Part shown: positions 18,501 to 26,340 of the stretch, one piece after another
Layout of the letters: the number at the start of each line of letters is the position of its first letter
Numbering within the stretch: position 1 is the stretch's first letter
Source: a virus
Strand: one strand, 5' to 3'
Virus record (IMG/VR): IMGVR_UViG_3300020477_000033
Location: 1 to 53,591 of that record
DNA: 53,591 bases
The notes under the pieces: model-generated
The model's database searches: none
The model's input: the letters and a program-made list of their open reading frames with translations, nothing else
Told to the model about the DNA's origin: nothing
Position numbers and translations under genes: made by a program

Positions 18501-21500
18501 ATAAAAGAAACATGGTATTATGGATCAAATAATTTTAGAGACAATACTGGTTATACAGTACCTAGAGAAAGATTAGATTATAAATGGATTAATCAAGAAT
18601 TAGCAAAATTAAAAGTTAGATATAATAAAATTCCATCTTATAAACCTTTTATTAAAGACATAGAATTAGTAATTGATGCATATTTAAAGGCTAATCCTAG
18701 ATTTAGGTTTAAAGAATTAGCTAATAAAACTACTGAAGATTTAATGAAACTTGTTAACAATCATAGTAGATATATTGCAAACAAATTAACTCAAAAAACA
18801 GTAGATGGTAAAAGAAAGTTTACCCCAGAACAACTCTCTGCACTTACTCCTGAAACTTATGATAAATTTTCAAAGGATAATAATTTATTAAAATTAGAAC
18901 AAGCTATTAGATTTAGAGAAGATGCTTTAAATGTTTTATTTCAAAGAATTTCTCACTTTGATAGAACTAAAATGGTTAAACCTGAAAATAGAATAGCTTT
19001 ACTTAAATTAAAAAAAGAGATTTTGAGTAAAGGTTTAGAATCTGTTAATAAAAATGTTAAACTACCTAAAGAAACAAGTGATTTTATTAGAACACTTTAT
19101 CAGACTAATTCTGCTGATCAAATTTTAGATATCAATACTGTTAATAATAAAAAGATTGTTAAAACTAAACAAGAAGAAGTAGATACAGATATTAAGAAGT
19201 TTAAAAAAGAGCAAAAAAAATTAAAAGTTAGTAAGACAAAAAAGATTTACGGAACAGATCCAGAAGGAAAGAAAAAAGTTATTGGAGAAGAACTAGGAGA
19301 TGTTGATAATATCTTTGGAACACTAACATCTCAAAAGGAAGTATTAAAAGGTTTAGCAAGAAAGTTTAGAGATAAAAAACAAGATCCAGATGTAGTTAAA
19401 CAACGAACTGTATCAACTATTAAAAGAGCTTTTAAGAAACCATTTAGCTTTTTAGAACGTTTAGATAGTAATATTCTTGAGCCAATAACTCCAGAAAATC
19501 AAAAAGTTTTAGATGCTTTTAGAGGTTTAATAGAAAAACATCCTCAAGTATTAGAGAATTTAGATTGGTATTTTGGAAAATTTACAAAAGATAGTGAAGG
19601 AATTGTAAGAGATTTAGCTTCTATGAATAGTAAAGAGGCTCTTTTATTTGTAAAGCAATTAGAACGTTCTTTTAAACCTATGACAGGATTGGTTGGTAGA
19701 GATGGTAAGTTTAAAGAAAAACCAAGGAAGAGTGATCATGTATGGTTTTATGATTATGCTGGAGAAAGATTAGGATTTATGGAAAGTGATTTAGAATTAA
19801 AACCTATGCTTGAAAATAAAATGATGGTAAATGGAGATATTAAATCTGAATATATGGAGCAACCAATGTCTTCATTGCAGTTAATAAAAGAGCATATAGA
19901 TTTTACAGATACAATTACTAAAGCAGCTAGAGATAATATTGAGAAAACTCATGTTGGTCACTTTGGAGAAATTTTAACATCAGACAGTAAAGAACTTGCT
20001 AGACATCGTAAATTACTTGAAGAACATGCTATTAATAGTATTGAATATCTTGAAATAGGTAAAAATGAAAAGGCACGCAATAGCTTTCACAGTAATAACT
20101 ATTTAAAGAAAAAATATAAAGATTCTAAAAAGTTAATTGATCAATTACAAAATGAAGGAGTTAAAATACCTTATTTAGGTAATAATTTACCTCCTCATAT
20201 TTTTGTTCAAGAATTAATTAAGAAACATAAATCATTTACAAAATGGGTGGCAGATAGTTATATAGAATCTAGGCATAAAAATATTAAAGAAACTTTTCTA
20301 CATATTAGTTCATGGAATCCAAAATTCAAAATGTGGTTTCCTAAAGATGAATTTTCTAGAAAAGAAAAGTATACAGAAAAAGATGGATATAAGTATCAAA
20401 TTCAAGAACTAGAAAAGATGTTTTATGATAAAGAAACTGGTCTTTTTAAGCAAGATAGATATATAGCATATTATTATTCCCTTATGAACTATCAAGGAGC
20501 ATATATAAAAAGAGATGGAAGTACTAAAAAATCTGATATTACTGGACAGTTTAATAATAGAGAAATATCTCAACACTTACTACCAAGTTTTAATGATATG
20601 ATATTTATAAAAAATGCAATGAAAATAAAAGATAGAGCACAAGATAAATTTACAAAATGGGATTTAAGTAGACCTGAAAAATTAACACAAAAACAAAAAG
20701 ATAAAGTTAAAGAATGGGTTATGAGAGAAATTTCAGTAAATAGTGATTATATGAAAATGTTTGATAACTCTATAATTGAATCTGGTTATCACCCTAGAGT
20801 TGGTCATACAGAAATACAAAAAAATGCAGAAAAAATTCAAGAACTAATGTTAGAAATTGCTGATAAAGAAATGGCTACTATAACCACTCCAGATAAGTTA
20901 GATCCAGAAATTAGAAATCAAATGATTCTTGTTAATCCCGAAAGAGGAAGACCTCTTACTTTTACAGAAGCTAAACAATTACAAAAAGCAAAGATGTTAT
21001 CTTTAACTCAAGCAGAGTTTACTAATTCTGCACTTGAAGGACAGATGGGAAATGAGTTAGCAATTAGTGATTTAATGACTAGAGATAGATCTGGAAACAA
21101 TAGATACATAGGTGATTATACTCCTGCTAATATGCATAAAAGAGGACGTTGGATTATGCCTTTTTATCGATTAGATGTAGAAGCTTTAAGAAAATACGGT
21201 AATATACTCACTAAATCCCATTTAACTAATGTTACTGGTCTTAATCTTGAAATGATTGTTAAAAAATTTGATAGAGTTAATAATGTTGAAAATGATATAA
21301 ATGCTTTAGGTTGGTCTGGGTATTTAAGAGATGCTGCATTAAATATGATGGGAATGAGTCATCATAAGCCTATAGATATACATGGTATACAAGAAAAACA
21401 TAAACCGTTGTATCAAAGTTTTATCGATAATAATTTTTCAACAAAAGGTTTAAAGCTTTCAAAGGCAGAGCATGATTTAATATATGACTTTAAAAGATCT

Positions 21501-23111
21501 ATTGATATATCTCCTGATAGAAAAGCTAATTTAATAATGATGCATAAAGCCAATATCGAAAAAGCTGACAGTGCGTATTACAGAGAACTAAAAGCCAATG
21601 CAAGCCGTGTATTGAAACGTCCTAATTTAACAAATAAATACGGAAGTTTATACCACATGACTAGTGATGATGCTGTAGGTCGTAGAATGCAAGGAATTAA
21701 TGATGCTCTTGGAGGTAGATTATTTGGTCCACTATCTAGTGATCCTGCTCAAGCACGTTCTCAAGTAAATGAGGGAATTAGATATCTTAGTAATTTAGAA
21801 GGTAAGTATGAACTTGTTTCTTTATTGTCTGCTCCTAAAACTCCTATTACTAACTTTATAGGTGGTTTTGGTAATCTTATTACAGATGTTGGTTTAGGTC
21901 CTGTGAGAAAATCTTTTAATACTGAGTGGATGTTGAAGAATCTTTTTGTAGAGTATAATTATGAAACTGCACAAATGGAGCGTGCTACTTATGAATATGT
22001 TGATCCAGTAACTTCAAAAGTTGAACAAAAACCAATGACTAATAGAGAAGATATATTTAACTGGATGGATGGTAGTATTGGTGTATTTGACACTACACAA
22101 TTGCAATTAGTTGCTGTAGAAAAACATTTTGGTAGAAATAATGCAGCTACTGTAGTTAGAGAGTTTGCAAATAGATTAGCAGACGCTAGAGCATCTGGTT
22201 ATGATATGGTAACACCAGCAAGTAGAAACAGATTAAGAGAAGCTACTATGTGGGAGTTAGCAAGAGAATATAAAGTAACTGAATCTATTACTGATATGGG
22301 TGCTTTCTTCATGAGAGAATCTGAAAGAATACTTAGAGGACAAGCTTTCTTATCTGGTATGATATTCCATAAAACTAATACATTATCTACTCCTGATGGT
22401 TATGCTACTCGTAATATTTCATTTAACAATCCTGGGTTAATTAAACTATCTTTAGATACAGTTAAAGCTTCTCAGTTCCTTTATCAAGCTACTGAAAGAT
22501 CTAACTTCTCAAATACTGCACTAGGTCGTGTTATGACAAGATTCCAGCCTTATGCTTGGAATAGTATTAGAAGAAGACTTGATATATACAGAAATGCTAG
22601 ATCAGTAGGTTTTGACTATAAAAAGATAGCAAGTAAAAGATTTCAAAGACAAGTATCTTTTGATATGTTCTCTTTAGCACTAGCAAATGCATTTGTTGCA
22701 AGTATATTTGAATATTCACTATCACCACCAATGAATTGGATGCAAGATACAGCTCAATTACTATTAGGTGATGAAGAAGAAAGAGAACGTGCTTTCTTTA
22801 ATCAGTATCCATCTAAAGTGTTAGCACCATTGCAAGCAGTTACTCCACCAGCTGCAAGATTTATATTACCACCAATAACTGCAACTATAAATGGTAGTTA
22901 TGATAACTTCTTTAAGTTCCATGCAGCTACATATTTTCCATTTGGTAGATTAGGACGTGATCTATATAGAACATATCAGAGTCCTGCAATGGCTGTAGAT
23001 TTTATGACTGGGCTTCCTTTACATAGAATACATCAGTATAGACGTGATCAGATAGAAGCTAATAACGAAATTGAGAATATTGAGTCAGAAATTGACGATT
23101 CTGATGTTTAA
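12510..23111 (+). CDS. Giant polyvalent virion protein: candidate crAss-like virion RNA polymerase with an inserted SLOG domain (3533 aa)
   Basis: The start is GTG 12510 just after the previous stop. Residues 1-350 contain Gly/Ala-rich hydrophobic segments. Residues about 473-710 look like a circularly permuted YpsA (SLOG) domain: NSGMQSGAD (492-500), TGGW, a 'NDNDATVIFA' strand and INIAGHG. Residues about 1500-1560 read RVPNSAVSG ... RFGGFV ... DGADNDFDEAFVF with Asp at 1552, 1554 and 1556, matching the metal-binding loop (GSDFDID-type) of the crAss-like single-chain RNA polymerase; a conserved AAVGKESMGGAINSL follows near 1630. The rest is helical, with SLLSAPKTPITNFIGG near the C-terminus. 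It would be ejected with the DNA to transcribe early genes; that is inference. A giant structural protein without polymerase activity is the alternative. Confidence 0.7.
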   Translation: MATPYNTQIDYLTNLRDVGIINPQEYLKRLDTSYRMKPNLFSEEDLDYIEKEHKKYDIKWNRDLQESGASLLSVVNQFTSGLVEGFTTIGWADEPDTAVERIAGSFGHLLGFAPDVIASVLSGGRYIPIAAAKQASKKSQKAVREGISKVASKSPSLLRKEISPNTFALRSIPMLVADKVLEHSKAALGSTNLTSLGFLSRGLLGKASVRNAAHQAVHLGVALGVSSWKDGPKAMIDATMHGAAAGAIFGSIGNYVRIGDMLRSKDTAQMGREAVKLASRQLYQDPNKYEAIEMLMKGSLGASFQGGLTTLQGAPLPDQIYEYLLGFFFGASAKSAGFMNRTKFINQRFFPSNENISRVKEKWQADPEYQALPKVDRQYIDSYLDSIRRQQLNIINSDRPSWAQGLSQTIKDIAKEKNIDLTEPITIEKKIILDNEQKKIEKIKTPKKDTVDNEGINVQMPEIPKNKEETFKMAYRKETGTETKNNLVASINSGMQSGADYGGLKGGKRRGAKTGGWITSDFKTKISGSKKQKDQLIKDYGLKLVTEPITVEVERGKKRTFPPESYPNRTIRNVNDNDATVIFALPEHIDKSVGTNKTIGYASEGKWVRGSSKKQLKSASYLSGYRPHIIITGGYKSKKMADIEAQNLTDFILNVTKKNNGKIPNINIAGHGNDRVPGNKTWKSFEDYVDYIVDKSLEGKVETSPIPPNVDNGGVEITASNPRPPKTVKDYAKERMGDYKHEISKGIEEIENASSDHSSKTILSRPTNIAAEYIVSQNKKLRLDTVKLEMNDLIEKSTSDIKFFEKLDIKFGVSIPENIRKELGRAYLIKRNLKEQTDHGIQNLKSFKKEPYKEEFNHEQFPSEDIDGTILVKYRTENKHDRHVKGTVEDVSYILSSVQIDQKQGRAFKTIDNVQGPILYKMEYKPILTHQVPKGKKEPITGKKAWEYTLTKEGLDAINQKLEKDGYYVSRAYKDKGVLEVTPYAISEKNPYKDNYLSKDDQVSVLKELWQSDRKPKTDVERKTLISNLYYLLREHSLKGIKGHGKITADSLIKGIREVRANDNQKLNYKDVVEYNKYASLDWATNIPLNRKDYNIYDAGSKTKAVYVPDLPAEVHKVIMLGNTDSVHLRRQDVFDAVAKRHYIDAKDDKIKLTAFRGARNDVNLIKNKIGTERVSDALDKLMHKFNIHDIFYESGGKTNKGNFNLARLRFNEKTKEYFFEGGINDKNIVDYNWNEWYIDLGVRQNSSHMNRGASVGKQLYDSISMSRIRGESIERGDRLDKAVSDWIDLSNAGDPVLGTEIINNFRAGKELTRDFDIHMVPEDVIIEMKNDVTRGGIDNPVFKQVLKKIVESNELDISSQVWDPQKSADLKKDIMEQYQVSEILNMHDYDPLVFTTHPYKDFINKALFRHLVNKKRQPRDPDAFQTTLNGLNAEELVLHKPRKNQGPNKIRTGVGDGLFMMGRDVRDKPVRIPQIKAIKTMGQAWDMLRNTKLDKTEAIAIQEVLDGQVLLRVPNSAVSGARVPRFGGFVNRDGIGLYVGPKDKYYMDGADNDFDEAFVFRNIPKELREEFARNQEFLKDEKGELINLETPPDWLIKDGYFTPYEAKTSNDVLIDMVTPWPRLEAGRSAAVGKESMGGAINSLDRQLSVMDAVINTKITEPSREIPYMLVNVTKTDNKQNAYFDNSFDHRIVLLDGKGKPMTSTNLKDYDVLLKQFEVDALKIKNGYADSPKYLNIPSNFQIAEMTWNKYFRVQRLSQGVWKDLGKHSSISWLNTTSTQAKYKNKAGKWIPVRKIQEIQNLADTYKLIHGMPSMKEINESPRVFNEFISNPNYRYDLQVYNTAKKLADRTDWTIDSFEYLQSYRGFEHLYDNSIEPYDFVLRMTTELQKRLINSKYFDKYGLIPNYRHETQAIFSLKRSGNFMFKNLKDIANKNYKTLAMTPTREIENHFDNALNLNVADYVSDMFITKVAKSRLTEMNVHEAFNLIKDIQTRVNQIKETWYYGSNNFRDNTGYTVPRERLDYKWINQELAKLKVRYNKIPSYKPFIKDIELVIDAYLKANPRFRFKELANKTTEDLMKLVNNHSRYIANKLTQKTVDGKRKFTPEQLSALTPETYDKFSKDNNLLKLEQAIRFREDALNVLFQRISHFDRTKMVKPENRIALLKLKKEILSKGLESVNKNVKLPKETSDFIRTLYQTNSADQILDINTVNNKKIVKTKQEEVDTDIKKFKKEQKKLKVSKTKKIYGTDPEGKKKVIGEELGDVDNIFGTLTSQKEVLKGLARKFRDKKQDPDVVKQRTVSTIKRAFKKPFSFLERLDSNILEPITPENQKVLDAFRGLIEKHPQVLENLDWYFGKFTKDSEGIVRDLASMNSKEALLFVKQLERSFKPMTGLVGRDGKFKEKPRKSDHVWFYDYAGERLGFMESDLELKPMLENKMMVNGDIKSEYMEQPMSSLQLIKEHIDFTDTITKAARDNIEKTHVGHFGEILTSDSKELARHRKLLEEHAINSIEYLEIGKNEKARNSFHSNNYLKKKYKDSKKLIDQLQNEGVKIPYLGNNLPPHIFVQELIKKHKSFTKWVADSYIESRHKNIKETFLHISSWNPKFKMWFPKDEFSRKEKYTEKDGYKYQIQELEKMFYDKETGLFKQDRYIAYYYSLMNYQGAYIKRDGSTKKSDITGQFNNREISQHLLPSFNDMIFIKNAMKIKDRAQDKFTKWDLSRPEKLTQKQKDKVKEWVMREISVNSDYMKMFDNSIIESGYHPRVGHTEIQKNAEKIQELMLEIADKEMATITTPDKLDPEIRNQMILVNPERGRPLTFTEAKQLQKAKMLSLTQAEFTNSALEGQMGNELAISDLMTRDRSGNNRYIGDYTPANMHKRGRWIMPFYRLDVEALRKYGNILTKSHLTNVTGLNLEMIVKKFDRVNNVENDINALGWSGYLRDAALNMMGMSHHKPIDIHGIQEKHKPLYQSFIDNNFSTKGLKLSKAEHDLIYDFKRSIDISPDRKANLIMMHKANIEKADSAYYRELKANASRVLKRPNLTNKYGSLYHMTSDDAVGRRMQGINDALGGRLFGPLSSDPAQARSQVNEGIRYLSNLEGKYELVSLLSAPKTPITNFIGGFGNLITDVGLGPVRKSFNTEWMLKNLFVEYNYETAQMERATYEYVDPVTSKVEQKPMTNREDIFNWMDGSIGVFDTTQLQLVAVEKHFGRNNAATVVREFANRLADARASGYDMVTPASRNRLREATMWELAREYKVTESITDMGAFFMRESERILRGQAFLSGMIFHKTNTLSTPDGYATRNISFNNPGLIKLSLDTVKASQFLYQATERSNFSNTALGRVMTRFQPYAWNSIRRRLDIYRNARSVGFDYKKIASKRFQRQVSFDMFSLALANAFVASIFEYSLSPPMNWMQDTAQLLLGDEEERERAFFNQYPSKVLAPLQAVTPPAARFILPPITATINGSYDNFFKFHAATYFPFGRLGRDLYRTYQSPAMAVDFMTGLPLHRIHQYRRDQIEANNEIENIESEIDDSDV

Positions 23112-23165
23112 GGCTCTATTTAATGCCTTAATGGTGATATAATTATTTACTGGGTACTTACTACT

Positions 23166-23213
23166 AAAAAAAAAGATTACAAGCTTCTAGGGCTATTCTC
23201 GTAATCTTTTTTT
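23166..23213. terminator. Bidirectional Rho-independent terminator
   Basis: An A-rich run joined to AGATTAC (23166-23180) pairs with GTAATCT joined to a T-run (23201-23213) across a 20-base loop. The stem gives a U-tract on both strands, so it should stop the rightward late transcript after the giant gene and the leftward transcript. It marks the only convergent junction in the window. The stop codon of the last leftward gene (23193-23195) falls in the loop. Confidence 0.85.
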
Positions 23214-23348
23214 CTTTAACTTGTTATTTTCTTCTGTTAATTCAGCTAAAAGTCGTTTTAGTGGAAAATCTTTCTTAAATATCATATTATTTTTATTTAA
23301 GTGGTATTCATGCTTTAATGACCAAGCTTTATTAATATCAACTTTCAT
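23193..23348 (-). CDS. Small coiled-coil protein (51 aa)
   Basis: On the minus strand ATG 23348 begins a 52-codon frame that overlaps the GroES stop codon and ends TAG inside the terminator loop. The product starts MKVDINKAWSLKHEY and ends in a charged helix (LAELTEENNKLKKKRLRE). A second in-frame ATG lies one codon upstream. It is probably translated by coupling to the GroES-like gene. Function unknown. Confidence 0.55.
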   Translation of the reverse strand: MKVDINKAWSLKHEYHLNKNNMIFKKDFPLKRLLAELTEENNKLKKKRLRE

Positions 23349-23604
23349 CATATTTAGCTAGTATTTGACTTTCTTCCATGAATACTAACTCCTTTCCATC
23401 TATATTTACTTTGTAACCACCAGCTTGAATTAAAACTTTATCATTGATCTTAAGAGACTTAACTGCATCTGCAACTTCTACTACCTTAGCTAGTATAGTT
23501 TTATCTCTAGATGTATGATAATCATCTGTTAATACAATACCTGATTCAGTTTTAGATTCTTTAGGTATTTCTTCTAGTATAACTTCATTTCTTAATGGTC
23601 TCAT
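23338..23604 (-). CDS. groES: Phage co-chaperonin, GroES-like (88 aa)
   Basis: The product begins MRPLRNEVILEE and keeps GroES features: RPL near the start, the mobile-loop region ESGIVLTDD (cf. GGIVLT), a strand ILAKVVEVAD, NDKVLIQAGGY and the C-terminal strand QILAKYD. GroES caps GroEL for folding; phage versions such as T4 gp31 adapt host GroEL for capsid protein. The start is ATG 23604 behind AAGGAG, not the ATG 51 bases upstream, which would add a non-homologous leader. No GroEL is present, so the host chaperonin would be used. Its 5' leader carries a long inverted repeat (23620-23761). Confidence 0.85.
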   Translation of the reverse strand: MRPLRNEVILEEIPKESKTESGIVLTDDYHTSRDKTILAKVVEVADAVKSLKINDKVLIQAGGYKVNIDGKELVFMEESQILAKYDES

Positions 23605-23619
23605 ATTTCTCCTTAAAGT

Positions 23620-23761
23620 TTTGTAGGTACACGGTGCCAACCAATTGTTTATCAAAAGTCTAATTATTTACGTTACTAAAGGGGTAAATGGGATTGGATA
23701 CCCACCCGCTTCCTTTTAAAGCGTATTAATTGTTAATTTATTTAAACAGTGTACCTACAAA
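23620..23761. repeat. Long inverted repeat enclosing a structured leader upstream of groES
   Basis: TTTGTAGGTACAC (23620-23632) and GTGTACCTACAAA (23749-23761) are a perfect 13-bp inverted pair around 116 non-coding bases. In the leftward transcript the closing arm ends a few bases before the groES RBS. Inside, GGGTGGG...CCC...ACCC (about 23680-23708) can form a further imperfect stem. It may be a structured 5' leader that gates groES translation, or the ends of a small inserted element. No gene was seen within it. Confidence 0.6.
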
Positions 23762-23762
23762 T

Positions 23763-23909
23763 TTATAACTCGTTTATCTCATCTAGTAATTTTTCTACTA
23801 GTTTGATCTCTTGCTTTGAAAGAAATGGTGCTTTCTTATAGTTAACTAATGCATTTTTCAGTATTACTAACTCAGCTACTGAATTTAGTTTTATATTAAA
23901 CTCCTTCAT
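23763..23909 (-). CDS. Small helical protein (48 aa)
   Basis: ATG 23909 follows AAGGAG on the minus strand and the frame ends TAA at 23763. The product (MKEFNIKLNSVAELVILKNA then PFLSKQEIKLVEKLLDEI) is two amphipathic helices joined by a short turn, as in small phage regulators. It fills the gap between the nuclease and the groES leader. Function unknown. Confidence 0.55.
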   Translation of the reverse strand: MKEFNIKLNSVAELVILKNALVNYKKAPFLSKQEIKLVEKLLDEINEL

Positions 23910-23918
23910 TTCATCTCC

Positions 23919-24293
23919 TTATACACCTTCTCCAGATAAAGACCTTAGTAGTTCAAGTTCTTTTTTATCTGATAGGGGCATATTCTTTTTTTCTGATATT
24001 ATTTCTATGAATTTCTCTAATGTCATAACAACTAATGGTTCTTTACGATCCATTCTTGTTACTACTAGATCAACATCATCTCCATGATAATCTGGATATA
24101 GCCATTGTGCTATCTTTTTCTTTCTTTTGGCTTGAATGCAAAAATCTTCAACGATTACGTCAACTACTTCAGATTTTCCTAAAGATCTACCATCTGAGGC
24201 ATAGGCCCTCTTTGCAGAGAGCCCAGCTTCTTTGGCGATATTGACGATTTCACGCTCTAAATTATTGCCACGTATTTTATTTCTATGCGTCAT
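23919..24293 (-). CDS. PD-(D/E)XK nuclease, Holliday-junction-resolvase-like (124 aa)
   Basis: The order of motifs fits small phage PD-(D/E)XK endonucleases: RGNNLEREIV (E13, E15) at the start, then GKSEVVDVIV (D45), then IQAKRKKK (Q54-x-K56), then a strand DVDLVVTR and EPLVVMTLEKF. The usual E-x-K is Q-x-K here, a variation also known in VRR-NUC-type enzymes. The enzyme probably resolves branched DNA before packaging. It lies at the distal end of the replication operon, next to the primase-helicase. The start overlaps the 83-residue gene upstream. Confidence 0.75.
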   Translation of the reverse strand: MTHRNKIRGNNLEREIVNIAKEAGLSAKRAYASDGRSLGKSEVVDVIVEDFCIQAKRKKKIAQWLYPDYHGDDVDLVVTRMDRKEPLVVMTLEKFIEIISEKKNMPLSDKKELELLRSLSGEGV

Positions 24294-24534
24294 ACATTTT
24301 CATCCTAATTTCCTTTGGTTCTTTAGAAGCTTTCCAGAGCATAATTGCCCATTCAAATTCTAATTTATCAAAGATTCTTACGAAGAAAGTAACTTTGTTT
24401 GCAAAGTCTACTGGTATATAACTTGCACCCATAGCTATAAAAGTAAATAGTTTTATTACAAAGTGATTACCTGTATGATTCATCACTTCAGTATTATGCA
24501 TCTTTATATCAATTAAGTATTTTAGATATTTCAT
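24283..24534 (-). CDS. Unknown protein with hydrophobic segment (83 aa)
   Basis: A hydrophobic run (FVIKLFTFIAMGASYIPVDF, about residues 25-44) and a second weaker one near FFVRIF suggest membrane association. The C-terminus is Lys/Glu-rich. It overlaps the nuclease start by eleven bases and lies 15 bases downstream of the primase-helicase, with AAGGAG upstream. No family is recognised. Confidence 0.5.
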   Translation of the reverse strand: MKYLKYLIDIKMHNTEVMNHTGNHFVIKLFTFIAMGASYIPVDFANKVTFFVRIFDKLEFEWAIMLWKASKEPKEIRMKMYDA

Positions 24535-24549
24535 ATCCTTTTCTTCTCC

Positions 24550-26340
24550 TTATTGTATTTCTGTTTTATTAAATGTGAAAGTATTGTAGTCAAATTCTGC
24601 AATCATTTCAAATCTGCCTTCATCTCTAGATTTCTCAGAGTTGATGACTCTATGAATTTCGTTACGATTTCCCTTAACTACAAGAACTTTATCTGCTTTC
24701 TGTACAACATTGGTAGAACCTTTTAAAGAGTGTAATCCTACAACTCCTTGAGAAGCACTAACTTTATTGATATGATGTACTGCAATAACAATAGTATGAT
24801 TTCTTTGAGCTATGCCCTTTAAGCCATCTATAATATTGTTTTGCTTTTCTATGTCTGATGCTTTGTAATTAGATTGCAATTCATCAGTAGTATCTACAAC
24901 TAGAACATTTGGTTCATGTTGAGCTACTATCTTTTTAACAGCTTCGATATCTGGTGCTATAGTAACAATCTTAATATGTCCTAATTCATCTTGAAAAGAG
25001 ATCTCTGGATTATTTTTGTATTGATCAATAACCCATTGAGCATTCTTCTTTTTTGCAATTTGAACAAATCTTCTGAATGTTAATATTTCGTTCATTTCTA
25101 GTGATAGAAATAAAGTATCTTTTTTAGCTTTTGCTACAATGTTCTGAACAAAAGCTGATTTACCCATTCCTGTATCACCACTACAAATTACTAATTCACC
25201 TGGTTTAAATACAAAACTGTTACAGTTAAATATATCTTTCAGATCTATAGACTTCTTAGTCATATCATTTTCTATGTATGCTTTGAAGTAATCTTCAAGT
25301 GCCATAACATCTTTAATGTCCATCATGTAATCTTTTCTTTTAAAGTGAATACATTTTGGATCACAGTATTCTGCCATAATAACATCTTGACAACCATACA
25401 TATAGTTTTCTTCATATATATTGCTAACTGTTCTAGTTACTTCATCTGGATCGAGTTGTCCATTAGCCCAATTTATCATACCTTGTAAGGTTACAAGATA
25501 GGGAATACCTGCTCTCTTGTAAGAACTTGACATACGCATTATCTTTGTATTTCTGGAACCTTGTGTAGGTCCTTCATTAAAGATATGTTGTACGCAAGTA
25601 ACAACAGATGTAGTATCCCCTGTCTTGTTCGTATTGGATTGAACAACCGATGGTGAAGTAATTATGTACTTTTGTAAATAAGGTTCTACCTCTTTATTGG
25701 TATTTAAAGTATTGTAGAATCCTTCTTTTGATTTTGCAAAATTAGTATAACTTCTTTTAGAAGTTGCTATTTTACAAACATCACTATATGATAAGTCCCA
25801 TATGTATTGTATTGGTATGAATACTTTATACAACTTACTTTTTGGATTTAATGACCACTTGGATCTAATGATTCTAGTTTTGTCATATATATTATCTCCA
25901 AAAGTAAAGTATTCTTTCATTGTAGCTTTAACTTTAGTATGAAGATTTTTACTTGGTTGAAAACCAAATACATTTTGTAGTTCAATGTGATAACCATTTC
26001 CACTAAACCACAAATTAATATCTTCTTGCCTAACGTCAAAGTCAAACAACTCATTCAAGCAATATCTAACATATTCTTGGAACTTATCATCGTTGTGATC
26101 TGATTTGTCTATATCTATAGTAATAGTATCTACGTAAGCTAAACCGTCAAAACCTTTAACTGTTTTGTTAGTTAATACATAGTCACCAAAGGTTGAGTCA
26201 AATGAATAGTATGATCGGTACATTTCTTTACCAAAACTATTCTTTTCTTCAATCTTGTTATAGACATCTAATGTAGCTACTTTATTTCTATTTGATAGAC
26301 TACCTTGGATCACTTCGATTACAGTGTTTCTATTTTCCAT
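24550..26340 (-). CDS. AEP primase-RecA-like helicase fusion (596 aa)
   Basis: The N-terminal half has archaeo-eukaryotic primase motifs: TITIDIDKS (D76, D78) and WFSGNGYHIEL (S113-H118). A Cys/His cluster (C317, C326, C330, H332) looks like a PriCT-type zinc site. The C-terminal half is a DnaB/RecA-type ATPase with Walker A GDTGMGKS (388-395), Walker B VLVVDTTDE (479-487) and a downstream HHINK. The protein should prime and unwind DNA at the fork. No DNA polymerase was found, so host polymerase is probably used. The start overlaps the 86-residue gene upstream by 22 bases. Confidence 0.88.
   Translation of the reverse strand: MENRNTVIEVIQGSLSNRNKVATLDVYNKIEEKNSFGKEMYRSYYSFDSTFGDYVLTNKTVKGFDGLAYVDTITIDIDKSDHNDDKFQEYVRYCLNELFDFDVRQEDINLWFSGNGYHIELQNVFGFQPSKNLHTKVKATMKEYFTFGDNIYDKTRIIRSKWSLNPKSKLYKVFIPIQYIWDLSYSDVCKIATSKRSYTNFAKSKEGFYNTLNTNKEVEPYLQKYIITSPSVVQSNTNKTGDTTSVVTCVQHIFNEGPTQGSRNTKIMRMSSSYKRAGIPYLVTLQGMINWANGQLDPDEVTRTVSNIYEENYMYGCQDVIMAEYCDPKCIHFKRKDYMMDIKDVMALEDYFKAYIENDMTKKSIDLKDIFNCNSFVFKPGELVICSGDTGMGKSAFVQNIVAKAKKDTLFLSLEMNEILTFRRFVQIAKKKNAQWVIDQYKNNPEISFQDELGHIKIVTIAPDIEAVKKIVAQHEPNVLVVDTTDELQSNYKASDIEKQNNIIDGLKGIAQRNHTIVIAVHHINKVSASQGVVGLHSLKGSTNVVQKADKVLVVKGNRNEIHRVINSEKSRDEGRFEMIAEFDYNTFTFNKTEIQ

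Noticed and set aside
23620-23761. tRNA or tRNA-like gene in the groES leader
   Set aside because: No T-loop (GTTCGA), anticodon arm or acceptor stem could be drawn, although GGGTATCCAATCCC looks superficially similar.
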